Source: Chloroflexota bacterium (GTDB lineage: Bacteria; Chloroflexota; UBA6077; JACCZL01). From it: 64,000 nt of DNA. This document shows positions 54,762-64,000 of this stretch, one piece after another. The stretch lies in NCBI GenBank assembly GCA_030447245.1, contig JAUJPG010000017.1, positions 1 through 64,000 on the forward strand. Direction: 5' to 3'. A model generated the notes under the pieces. It saw nothing but the letters and a program-made list of their open reading frames with translations. It did no database searches and was not told where the DNA came from. A program made the translations under genes and the position numbers. Numbering within the stretch: the stretch's first letter is position 1; the number at the start of each line of letters is the position of its first letter.

Positions 54762-55498
54762 GCGCTTGCTCCAACCCCGTGGACAATGATCAGGGAGAAG
54801 TAGTCGCACCGCGGGTCGGCCGCGAGCGCGCGCACGTCGCGCACCACTTCCTGATCGGGACGGCCGCACCGCCGCACATAGACGGCACCATCGAGGCGTC
54901 CGACGCGGTCAAGCAGCGCAATCGTCTCGTGGAGCACGCCACTAACCTTGATCAAGACCACCGTCTCGAATGTTCGAAGTGTCTCTTCGAGCTGCTCTCG
55001 ACGGTACATCGCCGGAACGATCGCTACACGCTCGCCATAAACGGCAAGGGGAACGCCCGCGACGGCAGCGGCCGCCGTTACCGACGACACCCCCGGAATG
55101 ACGTCGACGTGCAGCGCTGGCTCGATCTCTCGGACGGTCGCGGCGACGTGGCCGAAGGTGCTGAAAAGTGATGGATCGCCCTCGGTCAGAAAGACGCCCC
55201 GAAGGCCGCCGGCGAGCGCCGCCACGATCGTGCTGCACTGAGGGTGCCACGAGCCGCTGGCTGCATCCGGGAATGCGAGCGTCACAACTTGCTGACGAGT
55301 CGAGTCGATCAGGTCGGCAGCGATCGTCAGCGCATAACTCTGGTCTCCCTGGCGTCGAACGGGCACGAACACGACCTCGGCCGATTGGAGCACCTCGAGT
55401 CCCTTGACCGTGATCAGGTCGGGGTCACCAGGTCCGACTCCGATGCCCGTCAACGTTCCGGCCGCCGCGGACGACTGGACTCCTCGGCGCTCGATCAC
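54758..55498 (-). CDS. cobI: Precorrin-2 C20-methyltransferase
   Basis: 246 residues. GIGVGPGDPDLITVKGLEVLQ and FVPVRRQGDQSYAL open the fold; FLTEGDPSLFSTFGHVA and DVIPGVSSVTAAAAVAGVPLAVYGE identify the CobI/CbiL branch (TEGDP with STFxxL/V). Methylates C20 of precorrin-2, the branch from the sirohaem path to cobalamin. GTG start overlaps the CbiET stop (GTGA). All neighbouring genes overlap by 4 nt. Confidence 0.93.
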   Translation of the reverse strand: MIERRGVQSSAAAGTLTGIGVGPGDPDLITVKGLEVLQSAEVVFVPVRRQGDQSYALTIAADLIDSTRQQVVTLAFPDAASGSWHPQCSTIVAALAGGLRGVFLTEGDPSLFSTFGHVAATVREIEPALHVDVIPGVSSVTAAAAVAGVPLAVYGERVAIVPAMYRREQLEETLRTFETVVLIKVSGVLHETIALLDRVGRLDGAVYVRRCGRPDQEVVRDVRALAADPRCDYFSLIIVHGVGASA

Positions 55499-56715
55499 CC
55501 TGCTCGCTCGATCGTCACGACGAAGATGGGATTCAGTGCCTCGAGTCGAGTCAGGCCCAGGATCTCGGTACCCCGCGAGACGGAGACTTGAACGATCTCG
55601 GGGCGGGTGCCTCCCGCGGCGGCCCAGCGCGCGCATGCACCAAGGTGTTCGAGCGTCGCCACGTTGACGACGAGTCGGCCTCCAGGCATAAGTCGCTCGT
55701 ACGAGACGTCGAGGATTGGTTCGAGTGCGCCACCACTGCCGCCGACGAACACGGCCGTGGGCGACCCAAGATCGTGTAGCGCAGAAGGAGCCTCACCGTG
55801 CACTAGCTCCACGACGTCCTGCAGCCCGGCTGCCGCCACGTTCTGCCGCAAGAGCGCAAGCTGATCCGCGGAGCGCTCGACGGCGATCACTGTGCCGCGC
55901 GGCATCAGCGCGGCTGCCTCGATCGTGACCGACCCACAGCCGGCGCCGACGTCCCAGAGCATCCCGTCGGGGGGCAGGCGCAACTTACTCAAGCTCACAG
56001 CCCGCACTTCAGCCTTCGTGACCAATCCTTCGCGGTGCAAGAATTCGGATTCGTTCCGCCCGAATCCAGGCTGCCGACGCGGCCAGACCAGCGACGGAAG
56101 TGCCAGGACGTTCAGCGGCGCGAAGCTTCGCGCAGCCACGTCGGCGAGTCGGCCGGAGAAGGCGCGCTCCCGGGGGCCACCGAGGTGCTCGAAGACCCAG
56201 GCCGTGCCCAACGCGCCGGCGTCGAGGAGGGCCTGTGCGATCACGGCAGGGGTGTTGACCTCATCGGTGAGGAAGGCGAGCTTACGGGAACCCCGCGCGC
56301 GGCGCACCGCGGCACTTAGCGGGCGACCGTGGGCCGATACGATCGTCGCATCGTGCCAGGCCTCGCCCATCCGGGCGAATGCGAGGGGAATCGCGCCGAC
56401 GCTCGGAATGATCTCGACGCGCTCCTGCCCGAGTCGGCGCACGACGAGCGGACCGATACCGTAGTAGCAGGGATCTCCTGAGGCGAGGACTGCTACCCGC
56501 CGACTCTCCACGAGACGATCGAGCCGGGACAGGACGGCGTCAAGGTCGCCAGTGATCGGCAGGCGCTCGGCCGTGTGTTCCGGGAACATGGCCAGGTGAC
56601 GCTGGCCACCGCAGAGCACCTCCGCCTCTCGCACGACGTCCAGGGCACGCGCGGTTAGGCCGGACGGGCCGTTGTCGCCAATACCCACGACGACTGCGCG
56701 GCGGTGCTCATTCAT
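55495..56715 (-). CDS. CbiE-CbiT fusion (precorrin-6Y C5,15-methyltransferase, CobL-type)
   Basis: 406 residues. CbiE half: VVVGIGDNGPSGLTARAL, VAVLASGDPCYYGIGPLVVRRLG, IPSVGAIPLAFARMGEAWHDATIVSAHGR (split). CbiT half from about 235: LWDVGAGCGSVTIEAAALM (SAM motif), AVERSADQLALLRQN, VFVGGSGGALEPIL. Methylates C5 and C15 and decarboxylates the acetate at C12. ATG lies 14 nt after the cbiD stop. Confidence 0.93.
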   Translation of the reverse strand: MNEHRRAVVVGIGDNGPSGLTARALDVVREAEVLCGGQRHLAMFPEHTAERLPITGDLDAVLSRLDRLVESRRVAVLASGDPCYYGIGPLVVRRLGQERVEIIPSVGAIPLAFARMGEAWHDATIVSAHGRPLSAAVRRARGSRKLAFLTDEVNTPAVIAQALLDAGALGTAWVFEHLGGPRERAFSGRLADVAARSFAPLNVLALPSLVWPRRQPGFGRNESEFLHREGLVTKAEVRAVSLSKLRLPPDGMLWDVGAGCGSVTIEAAALMPRGTVIAVERSADQLALLRQNVAAAGLQDVVELVHGEAPSALHDLGSPTAVFVGGSGGALEPILDVSYERLMPGGRLVVNVATLEHLGACARWAAAGGTRPEIVQVSVSRGTEILGLTRLEALNPIFVVTIERAG

Positions 56716-56728
56716 CCTGAGCTTCGGG

Positions 56729-57853
56729 TCATGCCGGGATCGCCGACGCGGCTCGGCCGAGGACGGAGCCATCGAAGTCGAAAATGATGCACTCGACCGC
56801 GAGCGCACCGCCAACGAGCGCGTCGCTTCGCTCGCAGACCATCTCGCACAGTCGTCGGAAGAGCCCTCGCAGATCCTCTCGGAGGGCAATCTCTTGCACA
56901 TGGCGGGCAGTATTGGCCGCCCGAACTTCGTCGATGACGTTGGGCGAGGCGCCACACTCACGCGCGATTTCGGCCAGGAACAGCATGTCGACCTGGTTCC
57001 CCGCGACGTGCGTCATGAAATGACCCAGGGCGATTTTCGACATCTTGCCGATCATTCCGGCGAGCGTGACCGCCCGCACGCCGCGCTCCACGCAGCGCTT
57101 GAGCGCATGGCCGGTGAACTCGCCCATTTCGACGAACGCGACCTCTGGCAGTTCGATCAATCGTTGAGCGTACTGCTCGCTGCGACCGCCGGTACTGATC
57201 ACGAGGTGCTGTTGACCGTTCGCCGCGGCAACGTCGATCGATTGTTCCACGCTCGCGCGCCAGGCCGCGGTCGAGTAGGGCTGGACGATCCCGGTGGTCC
57301 CGAGGATCGAGAGTCCGCCGACGATTCCGAGCCGCCCGTTCAGCGTCTTGCGCGCCAGGGCCTCGCCATTCACGACCGAGATTTCGACAACCAGCCCGTC
57401 TGCCCGGATGACCTCCCGGGCCACCTTGTCCAGATGTTCCCCGATCATCTGCCGTGGCACAGAGTTGATCGCCGGTGCACCGACGTCGAGCCCGAGTCCT
57501 GGACGGGTGACCGTTCCGACCCCTGGCCCCGCGGCAAGCAGTAGGCCGCTCTCCCCGCGTCGCCAGACACGCGCCCGGATCTCCGCGCGGTGGGTCACAT
57601 CTGGGTCGTCGCCGGCATCCTTGACCACGGAGCAGCGGACCCAGTCTTCTTCGCGTGCTCGGTCGGTAATGGCGAACGTCGCGTCCTGGCCGATCGGCAG
57701 GTGGATCGTTGCGCTAGCGTCGGTGCGACCGCGAAGCAACCAATCGGCAGCAGCCATGACCGCAGCGGTGGCGCAGGCGCCGGTCGTGAAGCCGGTCCGC
57801 ATACCACGCCGTCTGGTTGGCCCAAGGGTCTCCGCGCCGTCACCCGTCAGCAT
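56729..57853 (-). CDS. cbiD: Cobalt-precorrin-5B C1-methyltransferase
   Basis: 374 residues. The CbiD signature MRTGFTTGACATAAVMAAADWL is near the N-terminus; KDAGDDPDVTH, GVGTVTRPGLGLDVGAPAINSVPRQMI, STGGRSEQYAQRL and GEFTGHALKRCVERGVRAVTLAGMIGKMSKIALG (split) follow in the standard order. CbiD belongs to the anaerobic (cobalt-early) pathway. ATG lies 4 nt after the cobH stop; the longer frame upstream is antisense to cobH. Confidence 0.93.
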   Translation of the reverse strand: MLTGDGAETLGPTRRRGMRTGFTTGACATAAVMAAADWLLRGRTDASATIHLPIGQDATFAITDRAREEDWVRCSVVKDAGDDPDVTHRAEIRARVWRRGESGLLLAAGPGVGTVTRPGLGLDVGAPAINSVPRQMIGEHLDKVAREVIRADGLVVEISVVNGEALARKTLNGRLGIVGGLSILGTTGIVQPYSTAAWRASVEQSIDVAAANGQQHLVISTGGRSEQYAQRLIELPEVAFVEMGEFTGHALKRCVERGVRAVTLAGMIGKMSKIALGHFMTHVAGNQVDMLFLAEIARECGASPNVIDEVRAANTARHVQEIALREDLRGLFRRLCEMVCERSDALVGGALAVECIIFDFDGSVLGRAASAIPA

Positions 57854-57857
57854 CGCG

Positions 57858-58547
57858 TCAGCCGGTGATGGCACCAACTGGTGCGCCGTCGATCGGAAGT
57901 AGTTCGGGCGACTCGGCCAGGCGCAAGAGGTGGTTGAGGGCCGCGGCCGCCAGCGGCGACCCGCCACGCGTTCCTGGAAGCGTCAGGTATGGCAGGTCCG
58001 CCCCAAGCAGCGCCTGCTTGGCCTCCCCCGCGGCGACGAAGCCTACCGGGAGACCGATCACCGCTGCCGGTCGCGCGCGACCCGATTCGGCGAGGTCGAG
58101 CAGGGCGAGCAAAGCGGTGGGAGCATTGCCGATGGCGACGATCGCGCCCTCCAGGCGGTCGGCAAGCCCCAGGACGCCTGCTGCCGAACGAGTGATACCC
58201 AATTCCCGCGCAAGGCCGATCGCATCGGGTTGCTCGACCGCGACCAGTACGTCGCAGCCCAGTCGACCGAGTGATGCCGCGTTGACGCCGGCCGCGACCA
58301 TCTTCACGTCGACCAGTACCGGAGCGCCGCTCCGTAGCGCGCGCCTCGCAATCTCGAGGAAGTCTTCGGAGATCAGGATGCTGCCAGCAATGCTTGGGTC
58401 GCCGGCCGCATAGACCAGCCGCGCAGTCAGCGCTCGCTGGTGCTCGCTTCCGAGTAGATGGTGGCCAACGGCCACCCGGATGCGCCGGTCGCTCAAAGGC
58501 TCGATCTCTTCTGGTGCGAGGCCGTGGGTGCGCAGGAGCGGACCCAC
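57858..58547 (-). CDS. cobH: Precorrin-8X methylmutase
   Basis: 229 residues, GTG start. Migrates the C11 methyl to C12, giving hydrogenobyrinate or cobyrinate. LVYAAGDPSIAGSILISEDFLEI holds the active-site region, where Tyr stands at the position that is His in the Pseudomonas enzyme; the Tyr form is also seen in cyanobacterial members. Then DVKMVAAGVNA, DVLVAVEQPDAIGLA, RSAAGVLGLA and GLPVGFVAAGEAKQALL, all CobH/CbiC hallmarks. 18 nt after cobB. Confidence 0.92.
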   Translation of the reverse strand: MGPLLRTHGLAPEEIEPLSDRRIRVAVGHHLLGSEHQRALTARLVYAAGDPSIAGSILISEDFLEIARRALRSGAPVLVDVKMVAAGVNAASLGRLGCDVLVAVEQPDAIGLARELGITRSAAGVLGLADRLEGAIVAIGNAPTALLALLDLAESGRARPAAVIGLPVGFVAAGEAKQALLGADLPYLTLPGTRGGSPLAAAALNHLLRLAESPELLPIDGAPVGAITG

Positions 58548-58565
58548 GGTTGGCCGCGCTCTCGG

Positions 58566-60101
58566 TTACATCAGGCGAGCGTCGTCTCGGTCTGACTGCC
58601 GGGCCAATCGGATCGGGGGGGAGCCTCTCGATTCGGCAACAGACGACCTGTCCACGCGAAACGTACGCTCGTCCATTCCGGCGCCGCCGGTCCAGTCGGA
58701 GCGGCTAGCACTTGCCTCGAACTGGGGCCGCTGCGCCGTTTCCCCGGCGGCGCATCGGTCGACCAATCGCGGGGCAAGCGACGGGCTGCTGCCACAGTGT
58801 AGATGAACGTACGAAGCCAGCAGATTGCCACTAGAGTAGCCCTCGCGTCGTGACTGCTTCCCAAGCACGTCATAGGCCGCATTGTCCCGGGGGGGCTGTC
58901 GATCGAGCACCGAATAATGGAACTCGTGACCGCGGACCACTTCCCCGCGCCGCAGAAGAGGCGTATCCTGGCGCGCGCGGACCTTACGGTAGCCCAGCGT
59001 TAGGCGCGGCATGCGCAAGGAGCTCCAATCCGGGATTGCGCCCACCATGTCGTGGTACTCATTGTCCGCATCGATCAGTCCTTGACCCAGGTACATCAGA
59101 CCGCCACACTCCGCGTAGATCGGCATACCTGCCGCCGCAGCGCAGCGCAGCTCGGCGATCAACGGCAGGTTGCGCGCCAGGTCGCGAGCGAACAGCTCGG
59201 GAAAGCCGCCTCCAAGGTACACCCCGGCCGTGCCTGGCGGCAGACGTTCGTCCACGAGCGGACTGAACTCGAGCAGCTCGGCGCCGTGCGCGCTCAGCAG
59301 GTCGAGGTTGTCCTGGTAGTAGAAGTTGAAGGCGGCGTCTCGGGCGACGGCGATGCGGACCACGCGCCCACCCTGCCGCTCAGGGAACAAGGGGTCCGGA
59401 GCGGGTGCAACGGGGCAGCCCTGGGCGCCGATGGCGAGGAGTCGGTCCAGTCCGAAGCGATCCTGTACCGCTTCGACCAGACGATCGATCGCCTCACCTT
59501 TGAGGGCCCGTTCCGGCGTGGGAACCAGGCCGAGGTGGCGCTCATCGAATCGCCAGCTGCCGTTCCTGGGCAGGCTGCCGAGGACCGGTAGCCCGACTTC
59601 CCGGAGCAGCGGCTCGGCGATCGCCTCTTCGTGGCATGCCGACGCGACGTTGTTCAGGATCACGCCCGCGACGTGGACGGCTGGATCGAGCTGCTGAAAG
59701 CCGAACGCGACTGCCGCGACGCTGCGCGCCGACTTGGCAGCGTCGACCACCAGGATCACCGGCGCGCCAATCAGCCTGGCGATCTCAGCGGTGCTGCCCG
59801 CTTCGCCGTGACCAGTTCGGCCGTCGTGCAGCCCCATCACACCTTCGACGATCGCGACGTCGCAGTCCGTGGTTGCCCGTGCATACAACGCCACGAGCAC
59901 CTCGTGCGGCAGCATCCACGAGTCCAGGTTGCGGCAGGTTCGACCCGCCACGGCGGTGTGATACGTCGGGTCGATGTAGTCCGGGCCGACCTTGAACGGT
60001 TGAACACGTAGTCCGCGACGGCTCAGCGCCGCGATCATCCCAAGGGCGACTGTCGTCTTGCCGACGCCACTCGCCGTGCCGGCAACTATGAGCGACTTCA
60101 C
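58566..60101 (-). CDS. cobB: Cobyrinate/hydrogenobyrinate a,c-diamide synthase
   Basis: 511 residues. ATP and glutamine-dependent amidation of side chains a and c. N-terminal P-loop VAGTASGVGKTTVALGM, KVGPDYIDPTYHTAVAGR, EGVMGLHDGR; C-terminal class I glutamine amidotransferase with PLVDERLPPGTAGVYLGGGFPELFA, the nucleophile in MPIYAECGGLMYL, and SYVHLHCGSSP near the end. The C-terminal 60 residues after HLHCG are extra and Arg/Ser-rich. Starts about 110 nt after the chelatase gene. Confidence 0.93.
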   Translation of the reverse strand: MKSLIVAGTASGVGKTTVALGMIAALSRRGLRVQPFKVGPDYIDPTYHTAVAGRTCRNLDSWMLPHEVLVALYARATTDCDVAIVEGVMGLHDGRTGHGEAGSTAEIARLIGAPVILVVDAAKSARSVAAVAFGFQQLDPAVHVAGVILNNVASACHEEAIAEPLLREVGLPVLGSLPRNGSWRFDERHLGLVPTPERALKGEAIDRLVEAVQDRFGLDRLLAIGAQGCPVAPAPDPLFPERQGGRVVRIAVARDAAFNFYYQDNLDLLSAHGAELLEFSPLVDERLPPGTAGVYLGGGFPELFARDLARNLPLIAELRCAAAAGMPIYAECGGLMYLGQGLIDADNEYHDMVGAIPDWSSLRMPRLTLGYRKVRARQDTPLLRRGEVVRGHEFHYSVLDRQPPRDNAAYDVLGKQSRREGYSSGNLLASYVHLHCGSSPSLAPRLVDRCAAGETAQRPQFEASASRSDWTGGAGMDERTFRVDRSSVAESRGSPPIRLARQSDRDDARLM

Positions 60102-60208
60102 CGAACGGCTGGGCGGCTTCGGTGCCGCGAGTCACGAACGACGCACGAGCAACCAGCGAAGCGCTGCTGCCGCGATGTTCGTCGGCTGACCATCCTCATC
60201 GCTCCTGG

Positions 60209-62233
60209 TCAGGCTCGGCCGACGGAGTCCTGCACGGCCGCGACGAGGTCACCGGCTCGAAGTTCGCCGATCGGCAGGTAACGCCCGCCCAGTGCGTCGC
60301 TCAACGCGCGGCAGAGACCCGTGCGCATGTGCCCGCCCTCAGTGTCCACGACGATGCCCTTGACTCCGCGCACTCGCAGTCGAGCGGCGATCTGCCAGGC
60401 CTCGACGACCGGGTCGCTACCCGAGAGAGCGACGTTGGCACGCCCATCTGAGACGACCAGAAGCAGTGGCACGTCTCCCGGATGGCTTGCCCCGTGTCGC
60501 TGGAACGTCTGGAGCCCCATCTGTAGTGCGTGGGCAAGGGGCGTTCGGCCACCAGTCGGGAGGGTCTGCAAGCGCCGCTCGGCCAACTCGATGGAGGTTG
60601 TCGGGGCGAGTAACAGTTCGGCACTGGTCCCTCGGAAGGCGATCAATCCAACCGTGTCGCGCTTCTGGTAGGCGTCCAGCAGGAGGGACAGCACGGCTTG
60701 CTTGGCAGCCGTCATCCGCTGGCGCGCGGCCATTGACCCACTGGCGTCGACTGCGAAGAGAATAAGATTGCCGGCCCGGCTCTCGCGCACTTTCATGCGC
60801 AGGTCTCCAGCCCGAACCAGGACAGCCGGCCCAACAGGATCGCTCATGCGCCGCGCCGTTTGATGAGGGGCTGCCGCGCGCACGGTGGCATCGAATGCAA
60901 TGTCCGCGGTCCCGGCGCCTTCCTCGGGCCTGGCGGCCGCGACGTACTGCCCGGTTCCGCTGCCCGAGCGCGACCGGCCGCGGCGACCTGAACGCCTGGG
61001 CTTTTGGTCGCGCGTTCGGGGTGGTGCGAGCGTCCGCACGGCGTAGGGATCGCTGGCCGCGAAGAGTTGATCGTCGGTCTGTTGCGCCGGCTTCTCGTCC
61101 GGGGCGCTCTCGGAATCGTTGTGCTCGGACGGCGGCGGGTTTGCAGTGCCGCCCGACGGCAGCTCGTGCTCCCGATGGTTCTGAATCGCACGATCTAAAT
61201 CCTCGGAGTCGAGGCCGGGTTGCTCGAAGGGTTGACGCCGCCGCCGGTGAAGCAACGCCAGCTCGGCGGCATCCCGCACGTTTTCTTCGGTCACGCGGGT
61301 CCGCCCCGCGTAGGCGGCGAGCGTGGCGGCCGTCTTGTACATGACGATGTCGCCGCGTAGCCCGTCGACTCCAAAGTCCGCGCAGAGGTGCGTGATCAAG
61401 TTAAGCATCTGGTCGTCGACAACGACCTCGGGAAGGAGCGTACGGGCTGCCTCGATCCGATCCCGCTCGGCGTCCTGGGCTGCCTCCCAGCGGGCGGCGA
61501 ACGCTGCTGGCTCGGCCTCGTACTCGATTCTGCGCCTGACGACCTCGGCTCGGCTCGGTTGGTCGGCTAGCCCGTGGATCTCGACTGCCAGCGCGAAGCG
61601 GTCGAGCAGCTGCGGGCGAAGGTCGCCCTCTTCGGGGTTCATCGTGCCGACCAGGATGAATTGGGCAGGGTGGGACAGCGAAATGCCCTCCCGCTCGACG
61701 TAGTTCATGCCCATCCCGGCCGCGTCAAGGAGTACGTCGACCAGATGATCGTTGAGCAGGTTGACTTCGTCGACGTAGAGAATACCGCGGTTCGCGGCCG
61801 CCAATAGCCCGGCTCCAAAGTGCCGCTCGCCGCGCGTAATGGCCTCCTCGATGTCGATCGTGCCGGTTACACGGTCTTCGGTGGCACTGACCCGGCAGGT
61901 TCACGATCGGCACGCGGCGGCGAGCGTTCGGCAGGCTGCGCCGCTTGCCATGCGCTCGAGGCATTCCACGCACAGCTCGTCGGGGAGGCTGGGATCGCAG
62001 CCGTAGCGACATCCGGGGACGACCGCGATCTGTGGCAGCAGGTGGCCAAGGGCGCGGACCGCCGTTGACTTGGCGGTGCCCTTCTCGCCACGGATCAGCA
62101 CGCCTCCAATGCGCGGGTTGATGGCGTTGAGTACCAGAGCCCGCTTCATCCGCTCCTGGCCGACTAGCGCTGTGAACGGAAATACTGGACGGGACGAGTC
62201 GCGACCTGTGTCTCGCGTCCGAGGTGCGTTCAC
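60209..62233 (-). pseudogene. ChlI-ChlD-type chelatase (AAA plus VWA), frame disrupted
   Basis: N-terminal AAA part: [40 protein letters not shown] (split; Walker [10 protein letters not shown]), [17 protein letters not shown] four-Cys segment, then Walker [13 protein letters not shown]-terminal VWA MIDAS is [12 protein letters not shown]. Between 61945 and about 61905 the conserved [15 protein letters not shown] lies one frame off, and a TGA stops the main frame (RTLAAACRS-stop). The frame before and after is the same, so two compensating single-base indels about 40 nt apart break an otherwise intact ATPase for cobalt insertion with CobN. Confidence 0.82.
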
Positions 62234-62305
62234 GTTCGGGTCCGAGCGCGGGCGGTCTGCGTGCCCAACCAGGGCATCAAAGCTGTCGAACTCGGCCGTC
62301 GGTCG

Positions 62306-64000
62306 TCAACGCTCGTCCCGTGCTTCGAGCTGGGCCTCGGTATCGAGATACAATCGTTGGAGCTCCCGCCGCGTGTGTTCAGGAGGTGCCTGCCAAAGTC
62401 CGCGGTCCATCGCCTCGACCAACTTCTCGACGATGCCGCGGAGCGCCCAGGGATTCTTCTCGCGGAAGAATTGTTGCATTTCGGGATCCAGAACGTAGGC
62501 GTCGGTCACCCGCTCGTACATCCAGTCCTCAACCACCTGAGCCGTGGCGTCGTAGCCGTACAGGTAGTCGACGGTCGCCGCAAGCTCGAAGGCGCCCTTG
62601 TAGCCGTGGCGCTTGATACCATCGATCCACTTGGGGTTGACGACCCGCGTACGGAAGACGCGCCGGGCTTCGTCGGCCAGGTCGCGCTGCTTGGGGGACC
62701 ACGGGTTCGAACTGTCGCCGAAATACTGCTTGGGGTTTTTGCCCGAGAGCACCCGGGCGGTTGCGATCATCCCGCCGTGGTACTGCAGGTAGTCGTCGCT
62801 GTCGAAGATGTCGTGCTCACGATTGTCCTGGTTCTTGGCCGCGATCGTGATCGCGGCGAATCGATCGCGAAACTCGTCCGGTGCGTCGGCCCCGAACACG
62901 CCGCGCCCATACGCAAAGGCACCCCACGCCGCGTACACCGAGGCGATGTCCTGCTCTGTTTTCCAGTTCCGCTCGTCCAGCAGAGGAAGGATGCCGGCGC
63001 CGTAGGTTCCTAGTTTTGACCCAAAAACGCGATAGCTCGCCGCGCGGCGCGCCGCATCGGCCGGCAGCCCCTCTCGCTCTTTGTGAGCGGCGTCCTTTCG
63101 GACGCGGGTCGCGACGAAGTTGTCGTCAGGCGACTCCTCCAGCTCGGCAACCATCTGCACGGCATCGTCGATCAGGTGGATCAGGTTCGGGAACGCGTCC
63201 CGGAAGAAGCCGCTGATGCGCACAGTCACATCGATGCGGGGGCGTCCAAGCTCCTCAAGCGGGATGACCTCCAGGCCACGGATTCGGCGGTTCTCGTGCT
63301 GCCACACCGGCCGAACGCCCAGCAGATAGAGGATCTCGGCCACGTCGTCGCCGTGGGTTCGCATTGCCGAGGTCCCCCAGACGACGATCCCGACCGACTC
63401 GGGGTAGCGTCCTTCATCGTCCAGGTACTTTGCGAGCAGCGCGTCGCCGAGTGCGCGGCCAACGTCCCAGGCGTTCGGCGACGGAATTGTGTTCGGATCG
63501 ACTGAGTAGAAGTTGCGGCCCGTCGGGAGGACGTTGGCCTGGCCTCGCGTCGGCGCGCCACTTGGCCCGGCCGGCACATAGCCTCCGCGCAGCCCTCGCA
63601 GCAGATTCGTGATCTCGTCGCTGGTACGCGCCAGGTTCGGAACCAGCGTTTCCGCCACGTAGTCGAGTGCTTCGCGCGCGACGACGCCGTCGCCCGGGAA
63701 CCAGTCGGCGACTGCCCGGTCGACCGCGTCTGAGGTGAATTGCTCCGATTGAAGCTGTGAGAGCAGGGCGTGCCCCAGCTGGTCCAGGCGCTCCACGACG
63801 TCTCCGTTGGAGCGGATCGGCGAGCCATCGCCAACCCGCCCAAGGACCGGCGGAATGGCGTCCGCGAACGATGCACCTACATCCGCCAGCAGGACCTCAT
63901 ACCGCAGTCCGAGCGTTTGGGCGAGCGCGCCACGCAGGCTCGGCGCGTCCACATTGTCGAGCCGTGTCAGGGCCAACAGCAACCCGATTTCCTGCTCGCC
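62306..64000 (-). CDS. cobN: Cobaltochelatase subunit CobN (5' part beyond window)
   Basis: About 560 C-terminal residues of a protein normally near 1200. CobN/BchH motifs: GRNFYSVDPNTIPSPNAWDVGRALGDALLAKYLDDEGRYPESVGIVVWGTSAMRTHGDD (split), VWQHENRRIRGLEVIPLEELGRPRIDVTVRISGFFRDAFPNLI (split), FGSKLGTYGAGILPLLDERNW, HDIFDSDDYLQYHGGMIA, NPKWIDGIKRHGYKGAFELAATVDYLYGYDATAQVVEDWMYE (split). It is open to the edge. Catalytic subunit inserting cobalt, next to its ATPase. Confidence 0.93.
   Translation of the reverse strand, partial: GEQEIGLLLALTRLDNVDAPSLRGALAQTLGLRYEVLLADVGASFADAIPPVLGRVGDGSPIRSNGDVVERLDQLGHALLSQLQSEQFTSDAVDRAVADWFPGDGVVAREALDYVAETLVPNLARTSDEITNLLRGLRGGYVPAGPSGAPTRGQANVLPTGRNFYSVDPNTIPSPNAWDVGRALGDALLAKYLDDEGRYPESVGIVVWGTSAMRTHGDDVAEILYLLGVRPVWQHENRRIRGLEVIPLEELGRPRIDVTVRISGFFRDAFPNLIHLIDDAVQMVAELEESPDDNFVATRVRKDAAHKEREGLPADAARRAASYRVFGSKLGTYGAGILPLLDERNWKTEQDIASVYAAWGAFAYGRGVFGADAPDEFRDRFAAITIAAKNQDNREHDIFDSDDYLQYHGGMIATARVLSGKNPKQYFGDSSNPWSPKQRDLADEARRVFRTRVVNPKWIDGIKRHGYKGAFELAATVDYLYGYDATAQVVEDWMYERVTDAYVLDPEMQQFFREKNPWALRGIVEKLVEAMDRGLWQAPPEHTRRELQRLYLDTEAQLEARDER

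Noticed and set aside
52042-64000. Cobalamin riboswitch inside the corrin operon
   Set aside because: Genes overlap or nearly so; no leader long enough lies in the window, so any riboswitch would be upstream of cobN.

Overview
High-GC window (about two thirds G+C), almost wall-to-wall protein genes. The gene content resembles Chloroflexota, perhaps the Thermomicrobia/Sphaerobacter side: a long-form HisG in a hisS-hisG-hisD-hisC run, CobN plus ChlI/D with CbiD, CbiG-CobJ and CbiET fusions, a PgpH-YbeY-DgkA block, a GDE-type debranching enzyme, fused MFS/spermidine synthase and frequent GTG/TTG starts. This is an inference from family resemblance; there is no rRNA marker, and I found no tRNA, rRNA or CRISPR.

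Layout. 1-5.2 kb (minus): MacB/LolCDE-like ABC exporter with an SGNH hydrolase, a metallo-beta-lactamase-fold hydrolase and an SH3 membrane protein. 5.4-9.2 kb: substrate-binding lipoprotein, CYTH protein, and a fused MFS/spermidine synthase split by a 55-bp tandem duplication. 9.3-16.1 kb: tartrate/isopropylmalate dehydrogenase, zinc-ribbon protein, GTPase-like protein facing an FHA protein, a structured 513-bp gap, pantothenate kinase, sugar epimerase. 16.2-20.7 kb: four-gene operon with two CoA-ligase types and an amidohydrolase. 20.8-27.4 kb: sigma/anti-sigma pair, YqeY, PgpH, YbeY, DgkA, CsbD. 27.6-34.5 kb: Wzz-like protein, a broken tyrosine-kinase gene, rfbA-rfbB, purA, debranching enzyme. 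34.5-38.9 kb: truncated murG and a graveyard of insertion sequences (ISKra4-like and IS3-like) with nested repeats. 38.9-43.2 kb: HlyD-type adaptor, amidohydrolase, ComF. 43.3-45.8 kb: XRE/MmyB regulator beside decayed azlC, azlD and a GNAT gene. 45.8-51.1 kb (minus): hisS-hisG-hisD-hisC, with hisC frameshifted at its 3' end. 51.3-51.7 kb: a peroxiredoxin whose catalytic codon is an in-frame TGA. 51.9-64 kb (minus): cobalamin operon, chelatase (cobN, chlID) to corrin-ring methyltransferases, with tightly overlapping starts and stops.

The most notable object is the peroxiredoxin at 51264-51734. TGA occupies exactly the peroxidatic Cys position, the frame is intact on both sides, the protein has no Cys anywhere, and a perfect 6-bp stem sits 12 nt behind the TGA. 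It reads as a selenoprotein. The caveat is that several other genes here are genuinely broken or contain sequence errors, so a plain nonsense mutation must be excluded by looking for selA/selB/selC/selD elsewhere in the genome.
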